The notes below the pieces were generated by a model that saw only the letters and a list, made by a program, of their open reading frames with translations, did not search any database and was not told where the DNA came from. The position numbers were made by a program, and so were the translations under genes. A DNA stretch of 7,936 bases, from contig CAZNLL010000157.1 of assembly GCA_964573885.1 (NCBI GenBank), positions 1 to 7,936 on the forward strand, in the 5' to 3' direction. Source of the stretch: CAZNLL01 sp964573885. Its GTDB lineage: Bacteria > Desulfobacterota > DSM-4660 > Desulfatiglandales > Desulfatiglandaceae. Positions 1 through 7,367 of this stretch are shown here, piece after piece. Position 1 is the stretch's first letter. Each line of letters opens with the position of its first letter.

Positions 1-63
1 GGACATATTTCCGCCGGGGAATATCGCCCGGCGGAAAAAGCCCTTGTCCTGGTGGTCAAGTGA
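1..63 (+). CDS. C-terminal end of an unidentified upstream gene (partial)
   Basis: Frame 1 is open from the window edge to a TGA at 61-63 and reads GHISAGEYRPAEKALVLVVK, twenty residues. The other two plus frames give less protein-like translations (one ends at 68, the other is rich in Gly and Pro). The start lies outside the window. The segment is too short to assign a family. The last codons look like a hydrophobic beta strand ending in Lys. It runs in the same direction as nadB, 139 bases before it. Low confidence, because a twenty-codon open frame at an edge can occur by chance. Confidence 0.4.
   Translation, partial: GHISAGEYRPAEKALVLVVK
8..37. repeat. Perfect 11-bp inverted repeat
   Basis: The arms 8-18 (TTTCCGCCGGG) and 27-37 are exact reverse complements around an 8-base loop, giving a very GC-rich stem. 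There is no T-run after the stem on either strand, because the A and T bases lie inside it with the wrong polarity for an intrinsic terminator. The repeat sits inside the presumed coding tail of the upstream gene, so it may simply reflect codons there. Confidence 0.6.
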
Positions 64-119
64 GTGAAACGAACGGGCGGTTAAATTAAGGTCCTTCAAC
101 CATGATGAACAAAGGACGT

Positions 120-148
120 GAGCAGTGAACCAAATTTTTGTTTATAAT
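120..148 (+). promoter_or_regulatory. Possible nadB promoter
   Basis: A perfect TATAAT hexamer lies at 143-148. At the right distance upstream there is only a weak -35 candidate: TGAGCA at 119-124 with an 18-base spacer, or GAGCAG at 120-125 with 17. Transcription would begin near 155, leaving a leader of about 48 bases before the nadB start. No operator or riboswitch fold is evident between 64 and 202. Because the upstream gene lies on the same strand, read-through from it is also possible. Confidence 0.35.
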
Positions 149-186
149 GTGGATGCGAACGAGTAAGATACCCCGGAAATCTTAAA

Positions 187-193
187 AAGGAGG
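187..193 (+). promoter_or_regulatory. nadB ribosome binding site
   Basis: AAGGAGG lies nine bases before the ATG at 203. This near-perfect Shine-Dalgarno sequence fixes the nadB start at 203 and not at a later in-frame codon. Confidence 0.8.
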
Positions 194-202
194 CCTTGTC
201 CT

Positions 203-1816
203 ATGGAAGTGGTGACGGATTATCTTGTGATCGGAAGCGGTATTGCAGGGCTGACTTTTGCCTTACAGGTCGCCGACTCGGGCACCGTGGCCATTGTGAC
301 CAAAAAGGAGATGATGGAAGGCTCCACCAACTATGCCCAGGGGGGCATTGCCTCGGTCTTTGACGCCCAGGACAGCTTTGAGTTTCATATCAAAGATACC
401 CTCCAGGCCGGAGACGGGCTTTGTCATGAAGATGTGGTGAGGATGGTGGTGGAAGAAGGGCCTGGAAGGGTCAGGGAACTCATGGCACTGGGGGTGCATT
501 TTTGCGGGGACGACAATGACGACGGGCGCCTTGATCTGGGTCGTGAAGGGGGACACTCCAGGCGCAGGATTGTCCACACCAAGGACCTGACCGGTCACGA
601 GGTGGAGCGCATTCTCCTGGAGCGGGCCCAGGAGCATGAGAATATTCAGATTTATGAGAATTATATGGCCGTGGACCTGATTACCAAGTCCAAGCTGATC
701 AGGCAGGGCATCATGAGCCGTGAGACCCGGGAAACCTGCTGGGGTGCCTATGTCCTGGATGTAAACCAGGGCGACGTGCTGACCTTTTTGTCCCGGGTTA
801 CGGTCCTGGCCACCGGAGGGGCCGGGAAGGTGTACCTTTACACGAGCAATCCTGATATCGCCACCGGAGACGGGGTGGCCGCAGGCTACCGGGCCGGTGT
901 CAAGGTGGCCAATATGGAGTTTGTCCAGTTTCACCCCACCTGCCTCTATCATCCCCTGGCCAAGAATTTCCTCATCTCCGAAGCGGTGAGAGGGGAAGGC
1001 GGGGTGCTGCTGGATAAAGGGGGAAGACGGTTTATGGACGACTATCATCCCCTGAAAGACCTGGCCACCAGGGACATTGTGGCCAGATCCATAGACATGG
1101 AACTCAAAAAGAGTGGCGAGGAATGTGTTTACCTGGACATCAGCCACAGGCCCGCGGATTTTATCAAGAAGCGATTCCCCCATATCTACGAGACCTGTCT
1201 TAACTACCAGGTTGATATGACCAAGGAGCCCATACCGGTGGTTCCCGCGGCCCATTACATGTGCGGGGGGCTCCTCACGGATAAAGATGGTCTCACCAAC
1301 CTGGATAATCTCTATGCCGTCGGCGAGGTGGCCTGTACGGGGCTTCACGGGGCCAACCGGCTGGCCAGCAACTCGCTCCTGGAGGCCCTTGTGTTTGCCA
1401 ACAGGGCGGCCCAAAAAGCGGTGGCGGTCATGGAGAGAAACAGAAAGGCCGGTTTCCCCCGGGCCCCCAAATGGGATCCCGGCAGTGCCACGGACAGCGA
1501 GGAGACGGTGGTGGTCTCTCACAACTGGGATGAAATCAGGCGGTTCATGTGGAACTACGTGGGTATTGTGAGGACCAATAAACGACTGGCCAGGGCCGAA
1601 TCAAGGGTGGGGATTATTCAGGAAGAGATTAAAGAGTATTATTGGAATTTTTTGCTCACACAAGATCTTTTGGAGTTGCGAAACATTGCCAGCATTGCCG
1701 AACTGATCATCGCCTGTGCCTCCCTGAGGAAGGAGAGCCGCGGTCTTCATTACAACCTGGATTACCCCTCGCAGGACAACAAGCATTGGCGCCGGGATAC
1801 GGTGGTCTCAGTCTAG
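203..1816 (+). CDS. nadB: L-aspartate oxidase NadB
   Basis: NadB is an FAD flavoenzyme that oxidises L-aspartate to iminoaspartate, the first step of de novo NAD synthesis. NadA (quinolinate synthase) then uses the product. In anaerobes fumarate is the usual electron acceptor. The 537-residue length is normal for the family. Visible motifs are the dinucleotide-binding GSGIAG (residues 11-16), GSTNYAQGG (40-48), REGGHSRRR (114-122), VQFHPT (241-246), SEAVRGEGG (259-267) and GLHGANRLASNSLLEA (380-395). Glu115, His244, Arg290, His351 and Arg386 sit where the catalytic or substrate-binding residues of the E. coli enzyme are described. REGGH followed by the helical C-terminal domain favours NadB over the related succinate dehydrogenase and fumarate reductase flavoproteins, and no partner iron-sulfur subunit adjoins it. 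Neither nadA nor nadC is in the window. Its TAG stop overlaps the stop of the convergent small gene on the other strand. Confidence 0.96.
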   Translation: MEVVTDYLVIGSGIAGLTFALQVADSGTVAIVTKKEMMEGSTNYAQGGIASVFDAQDSFEFHIKDTLQAGDGLCHEDVVRMVVEEGPGRVRELMALGVHFCGDDNDDGRLDLGREGGHSRRRIVHTKDLTGHEVERILLERAQEHENIQIYENYMAVDLITKSKLIRQGIMSRETRETCWGAYVLDVNQGDVLTFLSRVTVLATGGAGKVYLYTSNPDIATGDGVAAGYRAGVKVANMEFVQFHPTCLYHPLAKNFLISEAVRGEGGVLLDKGGRRFMDDYHPLKDLATRDIVARSIDMELKKSGEECVYLDISHRPADFIKKRFPHIYETCLNYQVDMTKEPIPVVPAAHYMCGGLLTDKDGLTNLDNLYAVGEVACTGLHGANRLASNSLLEALVFANRAAQKAVAVMERNRKAGFPRAPKWDPGSATDSEETVVVSHNWDEIRRFMWNYVGIVRTNKRLARAESRVGIIQEEIKEYYWNFLLTQDLLELRNIASIAELIIACASLRKESRGLHYNLDYPSQDNKHWRRDTVVSV

Positions 1817-1980
1817 TGCTCATCAAAATGCCTTTCCCTCAGGAATCCAAAAACCTGCAAGCCGGTCTTGATGATGACATAGGCGAGGCCACAACCCACG
1901 ATACCCAGGGCTATGTATAAGAGGCCCATAAAGACAAAGTAATCTATACTCCATTGCCATTCAAAGCTAAGCGGCGTCAT
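1813..1980 (-). CDS. Small single-helix membrane protein at the end of the qrc operon
   Basis: This 55-codon frame begins with ATG at 1978-1980 and ends with TAG at 1813-1815. It starts 23 bases after the qrcD stop, and AAGGAGG stands about seven bases before the ATG, as good a ribosome binding site as any in the operon. The protein starts MTPLSFEWQWSIDYFVFMGL and has one hydrophobic segment at about residues 14-38 (FVFMGLLYIALGIVGCGLAY and on). It ends in a charged tail, FLRERHFDEH. There is no signal peptidase motif, haem motif or cysteine cluster; Cys30 is the only Cys. I do not recognise a family. Position, spacing and ribosome binding site imply co-translation with QrcD, so a small accessory or assembly subunit of the Qrc complex is the natural inference, comparable in kind to the one-helix subunits of other respiratory complexes. 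This is inference only. Its stop overlaps that of nadB. Confidence 0.75.
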   Translation of the reverse strand: MTPLSFEWQWSIDYFVFMGLLYIALGIVGCGLAYVIIKTGLQVFGFLRERHFDEH

Positions 1981-2003
1981 TTACGCCCTCCTTGTGGATA
2001 ATG

Positions 2004-3263
2004 TTACTCCCCTTGTTCCCCTATGGGGTTTAATTCTTTCTCTTTGGGAAAAACGGGCAGATACCTATAGGCCGCGGAAAAGAGGAGAAATCCATAGCCC
2101 ACAATGGCCAGGGCGATGCCCCATTCCTGCCATGTGGGGAGGTAGCTCCAGAACCTGTCAAAGGGCATCACCGGGATGGCCAGGGTGACGATAATAAATA
2201 CGAAACGATTGATGACAATGCCGGCACAGGCCAGGAGACCGGCAAAGATGAGCCATCCCTGTTGCTCCCTGGCCTTGGGGGCCATGAGGATAATGGCGGG
2301 AATAACCCCGCAGATCAGGATTTCCACCACCACCATCCACACCCCGTAAGGACCTTGTTTGTAAAAGTCCATGAAGGTGAGACCGGCCTTGGGCACGATG
2401 CCGTACATCCATCCCAGGGTATCAAAGATCTTGAGGACCAGGTAGATGGAGAGGAGCCAGCCGGAAATCTTTGCCAGGAGTTGAACCACATTGTCAGGGA
2501 CCAGCTTTTTTCGGGTGATCAACTCAGCGAGCTTGGTACACAAAATGGTGAATAAGGGGCCCACTGCAATGGCGGAAAAGACAAAAAGGAAGAAAGTCCA
2601 GGGCCACACATAAAAACCGTCTCTGGCCGCGAAGGGCCGGGCATACATGACGCCGAACATGCCGCCCAGGGAACCTTGGTGGAAAAAGGAGAGAAAGGTC
2701 CCCGTGGCTGCAAACAAAGGCATAATCCCGTGGAGATTGTGCCCGAAGAACCGCAACTCATTCACTTTTTTCGCTTGCCGGTTCTCCAGGATAATAGGGA
2801 TGAACTCGATACCCAGAACCATGAGATAACAGGTGATACAGAAGGACACTTCCACCAGCATGGAGTGAATATTGGCGTGCCAGAAGATGAACCAGCCCCG
2901 GATCGGCTGCCCGATATCAATGCCCAGCATGGCAATGGCCCCTGAGTAGCAGATAAACCCGATGATCACCGCGGCGTTGATGACATTCTTTAATTCCTTT
3001 TTGCCCACGATATAGGTGAGAAAACCCGTGAAGAAGGCGCCTGCACCGAGGGCAATGACCGCCAGGTCAAAGACGATCCACAGGGCAAAGGCGAAAATAT
3101 TGCTCATATTGGTCTGATTAAGGCCTTTCCAGAGGCAGAGAGCGGCCGATAAACCGCCCCAGGCCAACAGAGCCAGCCACGGCAAGGTCCACAAGAAAAA
3201 AAGCTTTGCAGAGCATCTCCTTGTGCCTTCCGGAAATAGTGCCGAATCCACTGCTGAATTCAT
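2004..3263 (-). CDS. qrcD: Qrc complex membrane subunit QrcD (NrfD/PsrC family)
   Basis: This is an integral membrane protein of 419 residues, about the usual length for ten-helix NrfD-family subunits. Hydrophobic segments lie near residues 21-45, 56-86, 94-118, 127-158, 176-206, 218-247, 262-288, 305-328, 335-361 and 379-403. NrfD proteins bind the quinone and hold the electron-transfer subunits to the membrane. QrcD is the menaquinone-reducing site of Qrc, and the Desulfovibrio complex is reported to be electrogenic. Polar residues within helices that could serve quinone or proton handling include Asp66, Glu138, Glu153, His195 (in FHQGSLGG), Glu314 and Arg353. No haem motif is present, as expected. 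AGGAGG before the ATG at 3261-3263 fixes the start. The gene follows qrcC by 30 bases. A second NrfD subunit, as in alternative complex III, is absent, which favours Qrc over that complex. Confidence 0.9.
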   Translation of the reverse strand: MNSAVDSALFPEGTRRCSAKLFFLWTLPWLALLAWGGLSAALCLWKGLNQTNMSNIFAFALWIVFDLAVIALGAGAFFTGFLTYIVGKKELKNVINAAVIIGFICYSGAIAMLGIDIGQPIRGWFIFWHANIHSMLVEVSFCITCYLMVLGIEFIPIILENRQAKKVNELRFFGHNLHGIMPLFAATGTFLSFFHQGSLGGMFGVMYARPFAARDGFYVWPWTFFLFVFSAIAVGPLFTILCTKLAELITRKKLVPDNVVQLLAKISGWLLSIYLVLKIFDTLGWMYGIVPKAGLTFMDFYKQGPYGVWMVVVEILICGVIPAIILMAPKAREQQGWLIFAGLLACAGIVINRFVFIIVTLAIPVMPFDRFWSYLPTWQEWGIALAIVGYGFLLFSAAYRYLPVFPKEKELNPIGEQGE

Positions 3264-3293
3264 TCCTTAGTCCTCCTGAATAAATGCCAAAGG

Positions 3294-4103
3294 CTAACCT
3301 GCTTTGATCTTTGCAACGGGTTTGAATTCACCAGGCAGGTAGTTGTCAGCCATCTTTCTTACCCAATCCTTGGTGGAGAGATAATACACCTTGGGTTTTG
3401 TATTCAAGCGCTCCAAGAGCCTGAAGGCATACGGGCTCTTAATCAGTTGAGAGACTTTGTGTTCAGGGTTGTTCAGATCACCAAAGGTAATGGCCTGGGC
3501 CGGGCAGGCCTCGGTACAGGCGGTGACATACTCGTCCTCGGCGATCTCGCGCCGGTCCTCTGCGTAAGCCTGATTCTTTGCACGCATAAGGCGGTGGTGG
3601 CAGAAGGTGCATTTCTCGACAACCCCTCTCATGCGGGGGGAGACCTCCGGCGTCAGATAGCGCTCCAGCCCTTTTTCCTTGGGAAAATAGGCGTCCCACC
3701 AGTTAAAGTACCTTGCGTGGTAAGGACATGCGGCCTGACAGTACCTACAGCCTATGCAGCGCGTATAGATCTGACTGACAATGCCCGTGTTGGGATCGTT
3801 CTTTGTGGCCGTGGCGACACAAACGACCACGCAAGGGGAATAGTGACCGCCGTTGCCGTCTTCCTCGCAATGCATGCAGGGCCTGGGTAAATAGCTCACC
3901 TCTGTGTGGGGAAAGGGCTTTCCGTTGGTGATCTTGTAAAGCTGCATCCAGGTGATACTGCGCTGCTTGTCCGATTCATCTCTCCGAACGGATACGTTAT
4001 TTTCAGCCGCACAGGCAATCATGCATGTCCCACATCCGGTGCATTTGTCCAGATCAATGACCATGCCGTATCTGGAGTTTCCGTTGTGATGCCCTTTTTC
4101 CAT
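3294..4103 (-). CDS. qrcC: Qrc complex iron-sulfur subunit QrcC
   Basis: This 269-residue protein of the DmsB/NrfC/PsrB type carries four cysteine groups: Cys21, 24, 27, 31 (CTGCGTCMIAC); Cys76, 79, 91, 95; Cys116, 119, 122, 126 (CIGCRYCQAAC); and Cys165, 168, 196, 200. These sixteen cysteines suit four iron-sulfur clusters that carry electrons between the cytochrome/QrcB part and the quinone site. In the second group the two halves are separated by eleven residues, longer than the usual short gap, and the residue after the last Cys is Val, not the common Pro. There is no signal peptide, so it is presumably exported with the Tat-signal-bearing QrcB, as is usual for such partner subunits. GAGGGAG just before the ATG at 4101-4103 supports the start. 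It begins 12 bases after the qrcB stop. Confidence 0.9.
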   Translation of the reverse strand: MEKGHHNGNSRYGMVIDLDKCTGCGTCMIACAAENNVSVRRDESDKQRSITWMQLYKITNGKPFPHTEVSYLPRPCMHCEEDGNGGHYSPCVVVCVATATKNDPNTGIVSQIYTRCIGCRYCQAACPYHARYFNWWDAYFPKEKGLERYLTPEVSPRMRGVVEKCTFCHHRLMRAKNQAYAEDRREIAEDEYVTACTEACPAQAITFGDLNNPEHKVSQLIKSPYAFRLLERLNTKPKVYYLSTKDWVRKMADNYLPGEFKPVAKIKAG

Positions 4104-4115
4104 GATCTCCCTCGT

Positions 4116-6578
4116 TTAAACCTTGGTTAGTTTGACAGGTGTATCCCACCACACCGGATGGCCGCTTAAAGGGTCCTTTGCCGCCAGGATGATATTATTG
4201 GGGTTTACCCCTTTGCCCTGCAGGAATTCGTCGTAGGCCGTGTGCCCGAAGCCCAAGGGCAGAAAGACCACCCCGGGCATAGCGCCCTCAAAAAGATGGA
4301 CCTTGACCTGAACGCTTCCTGCGGGCGAGGCCACACTCACCATGTCCCCTTCTTTCAGCCCGTATTGGTCTGCCGTTTCAGGATTGATCTCGGCAAAGGA
4401 TTCGTCCTTGAGAAGTTGATTATCAAAAAGGGACTTATATAAAAAGGGAGGATTGGGCAGCCATCCGCTTGCCAGGTTGATCATTTGATAGGGGACCATG
4501 ACCAGAGGAAGGGCGCCCTTCTCCGCGCCCGTGGCCTCATAATGGGGCAGGCACACAAGATCTCCCCCGGCCTTGACACCAAGGGCCTTCAAAGGCACCT
4601 GGCCGCCGGATTTCTGCTTAAGCCGGTGAAGGGCCAGTTCAACCTGGGTGCTGAAGAATTCAAATTTTCCGGTGGGAGTCTTAAACACGCCCGCCCATTG
4701 GTTAAAGGTGTGAGAGGGCTTGAACCAGAGCCCCCCCCGCCTCATCTTTTTCCACATATCGTCAAAAGACTTGTAACCGGGCTTTCCTCCCTTATTCTTG
4801 TCCAGGTCTTTCCAGGCGGGTTCGGAGCCGTCGTAGGAGACCAGCCCCCCTCCGGCCTCAAAGAGCCCCTTGGCCCGGGTCTTGAGGACGTCGTCATAGC
4901 TTCCCCAGGCAAAAGATTCCTTGACAGGCCCGCCTATTTGTTTGGCCAGCTTTATGATCACGTCCCCGGTGTTCTTGGTCTTGTAAACCGGGCGAACCAC
5001 CGGTTTGGTCAGGCCGTAAAGGGGGTATTGCAGCCCGGCGGGCCACACTACATCGTCCCTCTTTTCCAGGTAGGTGTGGTCCGGCAGGATAAGGTCGGCC
5101 ATGTAAGCCGTCTCGTCCCGGAAGGGGGAGAAGCTGACGATAAAGGGAATTTTTGTCAAGGCTTTAAGGAACTTGCCCCCGTCAGGAACGGTAAAGACCG
5201 GGTTTGCCGAGAATACCAGAAGGGCGTCTACAGGGGACGTGCGGCTCTCAAACACGGCATCCGTGAAGTTGTTGATCAGGCTGTGGGCAAAGGGATAGTC
5301 CACCGTCTCTGCACGGTCCAGTCTGGGCTTTTTGAGTCCTTCCCGGGTCACGGCGTCCTGTGTCACCCCGGGCAAAGGACTCAGGGGAAGGGGCTCATAG
5401 ACGAGAACCCCGCCGGGACGGTTAATCCGCCCTGCCAGGGCGTTAAGGGCGAGCACCGCCATAGATTCATAGAGGCTTCCGTTTAAATCCCCCTTGCCCT
5501 TGCCGCAGATGGCAATGGGTGCCTTGGCCTTGGCAAAGCTCCTGGCCAGGGATACGATGTCTCTGGGTTCCAGCCCTGTAATCTGAGCCACTTTCTGAGG
5601 CGAATACTGGTTCAGGACCATGGTCTTGAAACCCGTATGGTGGCTCCCCTCAGCCGAGGTCCAGTCATCAAAGCCAAAGGTATACTGGGCCACAAACCGG
5701 GCATCACAGAGCCCTTCTTTAATCATCACGTGAGCCAGGCCCAGGGCCAAGGCTGCATCAGTGCCGGGCCTGGGCGCCACCCATTGGTCCGCCTTGGAGG
5801 CGGTGTTGGATGAGCGGGGTTCCACCTGGACCACCCGGGTCTTTTTTTCCAGGGGGTTTTCATGCCACAAGCCCCAAGCATTAAGGACCCGGCCGGGAGC
5901 CCCCCATCCTTCAAGGAGGCCACATCCGAAACTCAAGATGTAGTCTGCATTTTCCAGGTCATAGGCCATGGGGCCCTGGGTGCCTTGCATGAGATAGCTT
6001 GCCATGCGGTAGGTGTCTTCACCAGTGGGGATCCTCATATAATTGGGACTTCCCACGGCGGCAAGGAAGCGCTCAATGAGCAGGGACATGGTGGATCCCG
6101 GCGCATTTCCGTCCACAGCCACCAAGCCCTCTGTCCTGCCCTGTTTGCGGAGGTCCGAAATCAGGCCTGCCAGGGTGGAGAGGGCCTCCTCCCAGGTGAT
6201 ATTGACGAATTGACCCGCCTCCCTGGGCCCCACCCGCTTCATGGGACTGGAAAAACGGATGCTTTCATCGTAGAGCAACTGGAGACCGCCCATGCCCACA
6301 GGGCAAATGCCGCCCGGGTTTACCGGATAATCTGTCCGCCCCTCGATCTTCACGGCCCTGTCGTCCACCTTTCTTACCTGGATGCCGCAACCGCCGGGAC
6401 AGAGTTTGCAAACGGATTCTTCGTGATTGAATTCGCCCTCGGGCGGGACCGGTACCCAGGGCCAATTCTGCGTCCATATGGCGATATCATCGGTGATCTT
6501 CCAGGGAAGCGGGGTTATCTGAATACCCGCCACACCGCCGACGAGAAACTGGATGAAATTTCTTCTGTTAAGCTCCAT
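4116..6578 (-). CDS. qrcB: Qrc complex molybdopterin-oxidoreductase-like subunit QrcB, Tat-exported
   Basis: This 820-residue protein has the fold signatures of the DMSO-reductase family. A twin-arginine signal stands at the start (RRNFIQF, residues 5-11, then a hydrophobic stretch to about 24). An N-terminal cluster site follows at Cys57, Cys60, Cys64 and Cys92. The C-terminal region (from about GDMVSVASPAGSVQVKV) resembles a molybdopterin-dinucleotide-binding domain. Where family enzymes carry the Cys, Ser or selenocysteine that binds molybdenum, after the GSPN motif (residues 177-180), this protein reads YMRIPTGED, with Gly186 at the ligand position by my eye alignment. That agrees with QrcB and ActB, which are reported to lack molybdenum and act as structural or electron-transfer subunits. 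I chose the ATG at 6576-6578 (MELNRRNF), not an in-frame ATG 84 bases upstream. It puts the Tat motif at the N-terminus, has AAGGGG just before it, and follows the qrcA stop by 13 bases without overlap. Confidence 0.9.
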   Translation of the reverse strand: MELNRRNFIQFLVGGVAGIQITPLPWKITDDIAIWTQNWPWVPVPPEGEFNHEESVCKLCPGGCGIQVRKVDDRAVKIEGRTDYPVNPGGICPVGMGGLQLLYDESIRFSSPMKRVGPREAGQFVNITWEEALSTLAGLISDLRKQGRTEGLVAVDGNAPGSTMSLLIERFLAAVGSPNYMRIPTGEDTYRMASYLMQGTQGPMAYDLENADYILSFGCGLLEGWGAPGRVLNAWGLWHENPLEKKTRVVQVEPRSSNTASKADQWVAPRPGTDAALALGLAHVMIKEGLCDARFVAQYTFGFDDWTSAEGSHHTGFKTMVLNQYSPQKVAQITGLEPRDIVSLARSFAKAKAPIAICGKGKGDLNGSLYESMAVLALNALAGRINRPGGVLVYEPLPLSPLPGVTQDAVTREGLKKPRLDRAETVDYPFAHSLINNFTDAVFESRTSPVDALLVFSANPVFTVPDGGKFLKALTKIPFIVSFSPFRDETAYMADLILPDHTYLEKRDDVVWPAGLQYPLYGLTKPVVRPVYKTKNTGDVIIKLAKQIGGPVKESFAWGSYDDVLKTRAKGLFEAGGGLVSYDGSEPAWKDLDKNKGGKPGYKSFDDMWKKMRRGGLWFKPSHTFNQWAGVFKTPTGKFEFFSTQVELALHRLKQKSGGQVPLKALGVKAGGDLVCLPHYEATGAEKGALPLVMVPYQMINLASGWLPNPPFLYKSLFDNQLLKDESFAEINPETADQYGLKEGDMVSVASPAGSVQVKVHLFEGAMPGVVFLPLGFGHTAYDEFLQGKGVNPNNIILAAKDPLSGHPVWWDTPVKLTKV

Positions 6579-6591
6579 AGTCGTTTTCCCC

Positions 6592-7305
6592 TTACTTATG
6601 GCAGACAAAGCATGCGTTGTTTTCTTCGCGGCCCCTCTCGGTATGGCATTCCGCACAATCATCCATCTTCATGCGGTCCCATGTATTGAACTTGATGCCG
6701 GAGATATGTTTTCCCCAAATATTCATACTATATCCTGTGAGGCGATTTTCCTTGTAAGGAGGCAGTGTCTTGCTCTGCCCGTGGTCCCCGTGGCAGATGC
6801 GGCATTCCAGTTCCCCCATTTTCACGTGGGCGATATGGGAGAAATACACGCAGTCAGGCTGCTTGGAGTAAACAAGCCACGGTATTTCTTCGTCCGTGGC
6901 CACGTATCTTTTCAGGAACTCCTTTTCGGCCTCTGTTTCGCCGAGGGGATATTCGGGGTCATCGTGGCATTCCCTGCATTTCATGAGCTTGGGGATGCCC
7001 ACAAAAGTGCCGTCTTCCCGAAAGGCGTGGCAATACAGACAGGCTTCCACATCAGAGTCCTCTCCCATGCCGATACCGACATCTTCGGAGAGGTGAAGGG
7101 CATGATCAAAATTGATGGGCTGGGGCTGAGAGGAATAGAGGGCCATGGGAAAAATCACCCAACCGACAATTAAGGCCCCTATCAGGCCGACAAGAAAACA
7201 ACAGATCCCCTTGATGGTTGCGCCTAGGTCCAGCCAGGGAATAAGGTCGGAAATAGAAGAGAACAAACCTTGCCAGGGCTTATCAGGGTCTGATGGCTTT
7301 TTCAT
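6592..7305 (-). CDS. qrcA: Qrc complex multihaem cytochrome c subunit QrcA
   Basis: This 237-residue periplasmic cytochrome c has a short cytoplasmic N-terminus, then one membrane anchor at about residues 31-57 (ICCFLVGLIGALIVGWVIF). Five CxxCH haem-attachment motifs follow at Cys89, Cys110, Cys168, Cys217 and Cys232, the last only one residue from the C-terminus. Extra histidines such as those in INFDHALHL (64-72) and FSHIAH (155-160) are likely distal haem ligands. In Desulfovibrio, QrcA accepts electrons from type I cytochrome c3, which is reduced by periplasmic hydrogenases and formate dehydrogenases. The Desulfovibrio subunit is described as hexahaem; I can find only five canonical motifs here. 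It is the first gene of the operon. The ATG at 7303-7305 is preceded by AAGAGG at ten bases. The related ActA of alternative complex III is the other possible assignment, but the separate downstream genes favour Qrc. Confidence 0.9.
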   Translation of the reverse strand: MKKPSDPDKPWQGLFSSISDLIPWLDLGATIKGICCFLVGLIGALIVGWVIFPMALYSSQPQPINFDHALHLSEDVGIGMGEDSDVEACLYCHAFREDGTFVGIPKLMKCRECHDDPEYPLGETEAEKEFLKRYVATDEEIPWLVYSKQPDCVYFSHIAHVKMGELECRICHGDHGQSKTLPPYKENRLTGYSMNIWGKHISGIKFNTWDRMKMDDCAECHTERGREENNACFVCHK

Positions 7306-7367
7306 GATCGTTTAGCCTCTTATATCCGGTTTTAGGTTGGTTAACTAAGGGGCCAACAGCTCTTGCG

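Noticed and set aside
263..1522. 419-codon open frame on the minus strand opposite nadB
   Set aside because: It lies wholly within nadB, its translation is rich in Gly, His and Pro with no family resemblance, and nadB is conserved throughout. Long antisense frames are a by-product of GC-rich third positions.
4485..5486. 333-codon open frame on the plus strand opposite qrcB
   Set aside because: It is a shadow of qrcB with low-complexity Gly, Pro and Val-rich translation, no ribosome binding site that stands out, and no recognisable domain.
6579..6662. N-terminal extension of QrcB by 28 residues
   Set aside because: It would overlap the end of qrcA and bury the twin-arginine motif inside the protein. 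The ATG at 6576-6578 has its own ribosome binding site and puts the signal at the N-terminus.
5862..6689. 275-codon open frame on the plus strand opposite qrcB and the end of qrcA
   Set aside because: It is antisense to two well-supported genes, with no domain and composition typical of a reverse-frame shadow.
1813..7305. Alternative complex III (act) operon
   Set aside because: That complex normally has two NrfD-type subunits, a fused molybdopterin-like and iron-sulfur subunit, and extra small subunits. Here they are four separate genes in the Qrc order with one NrfD.
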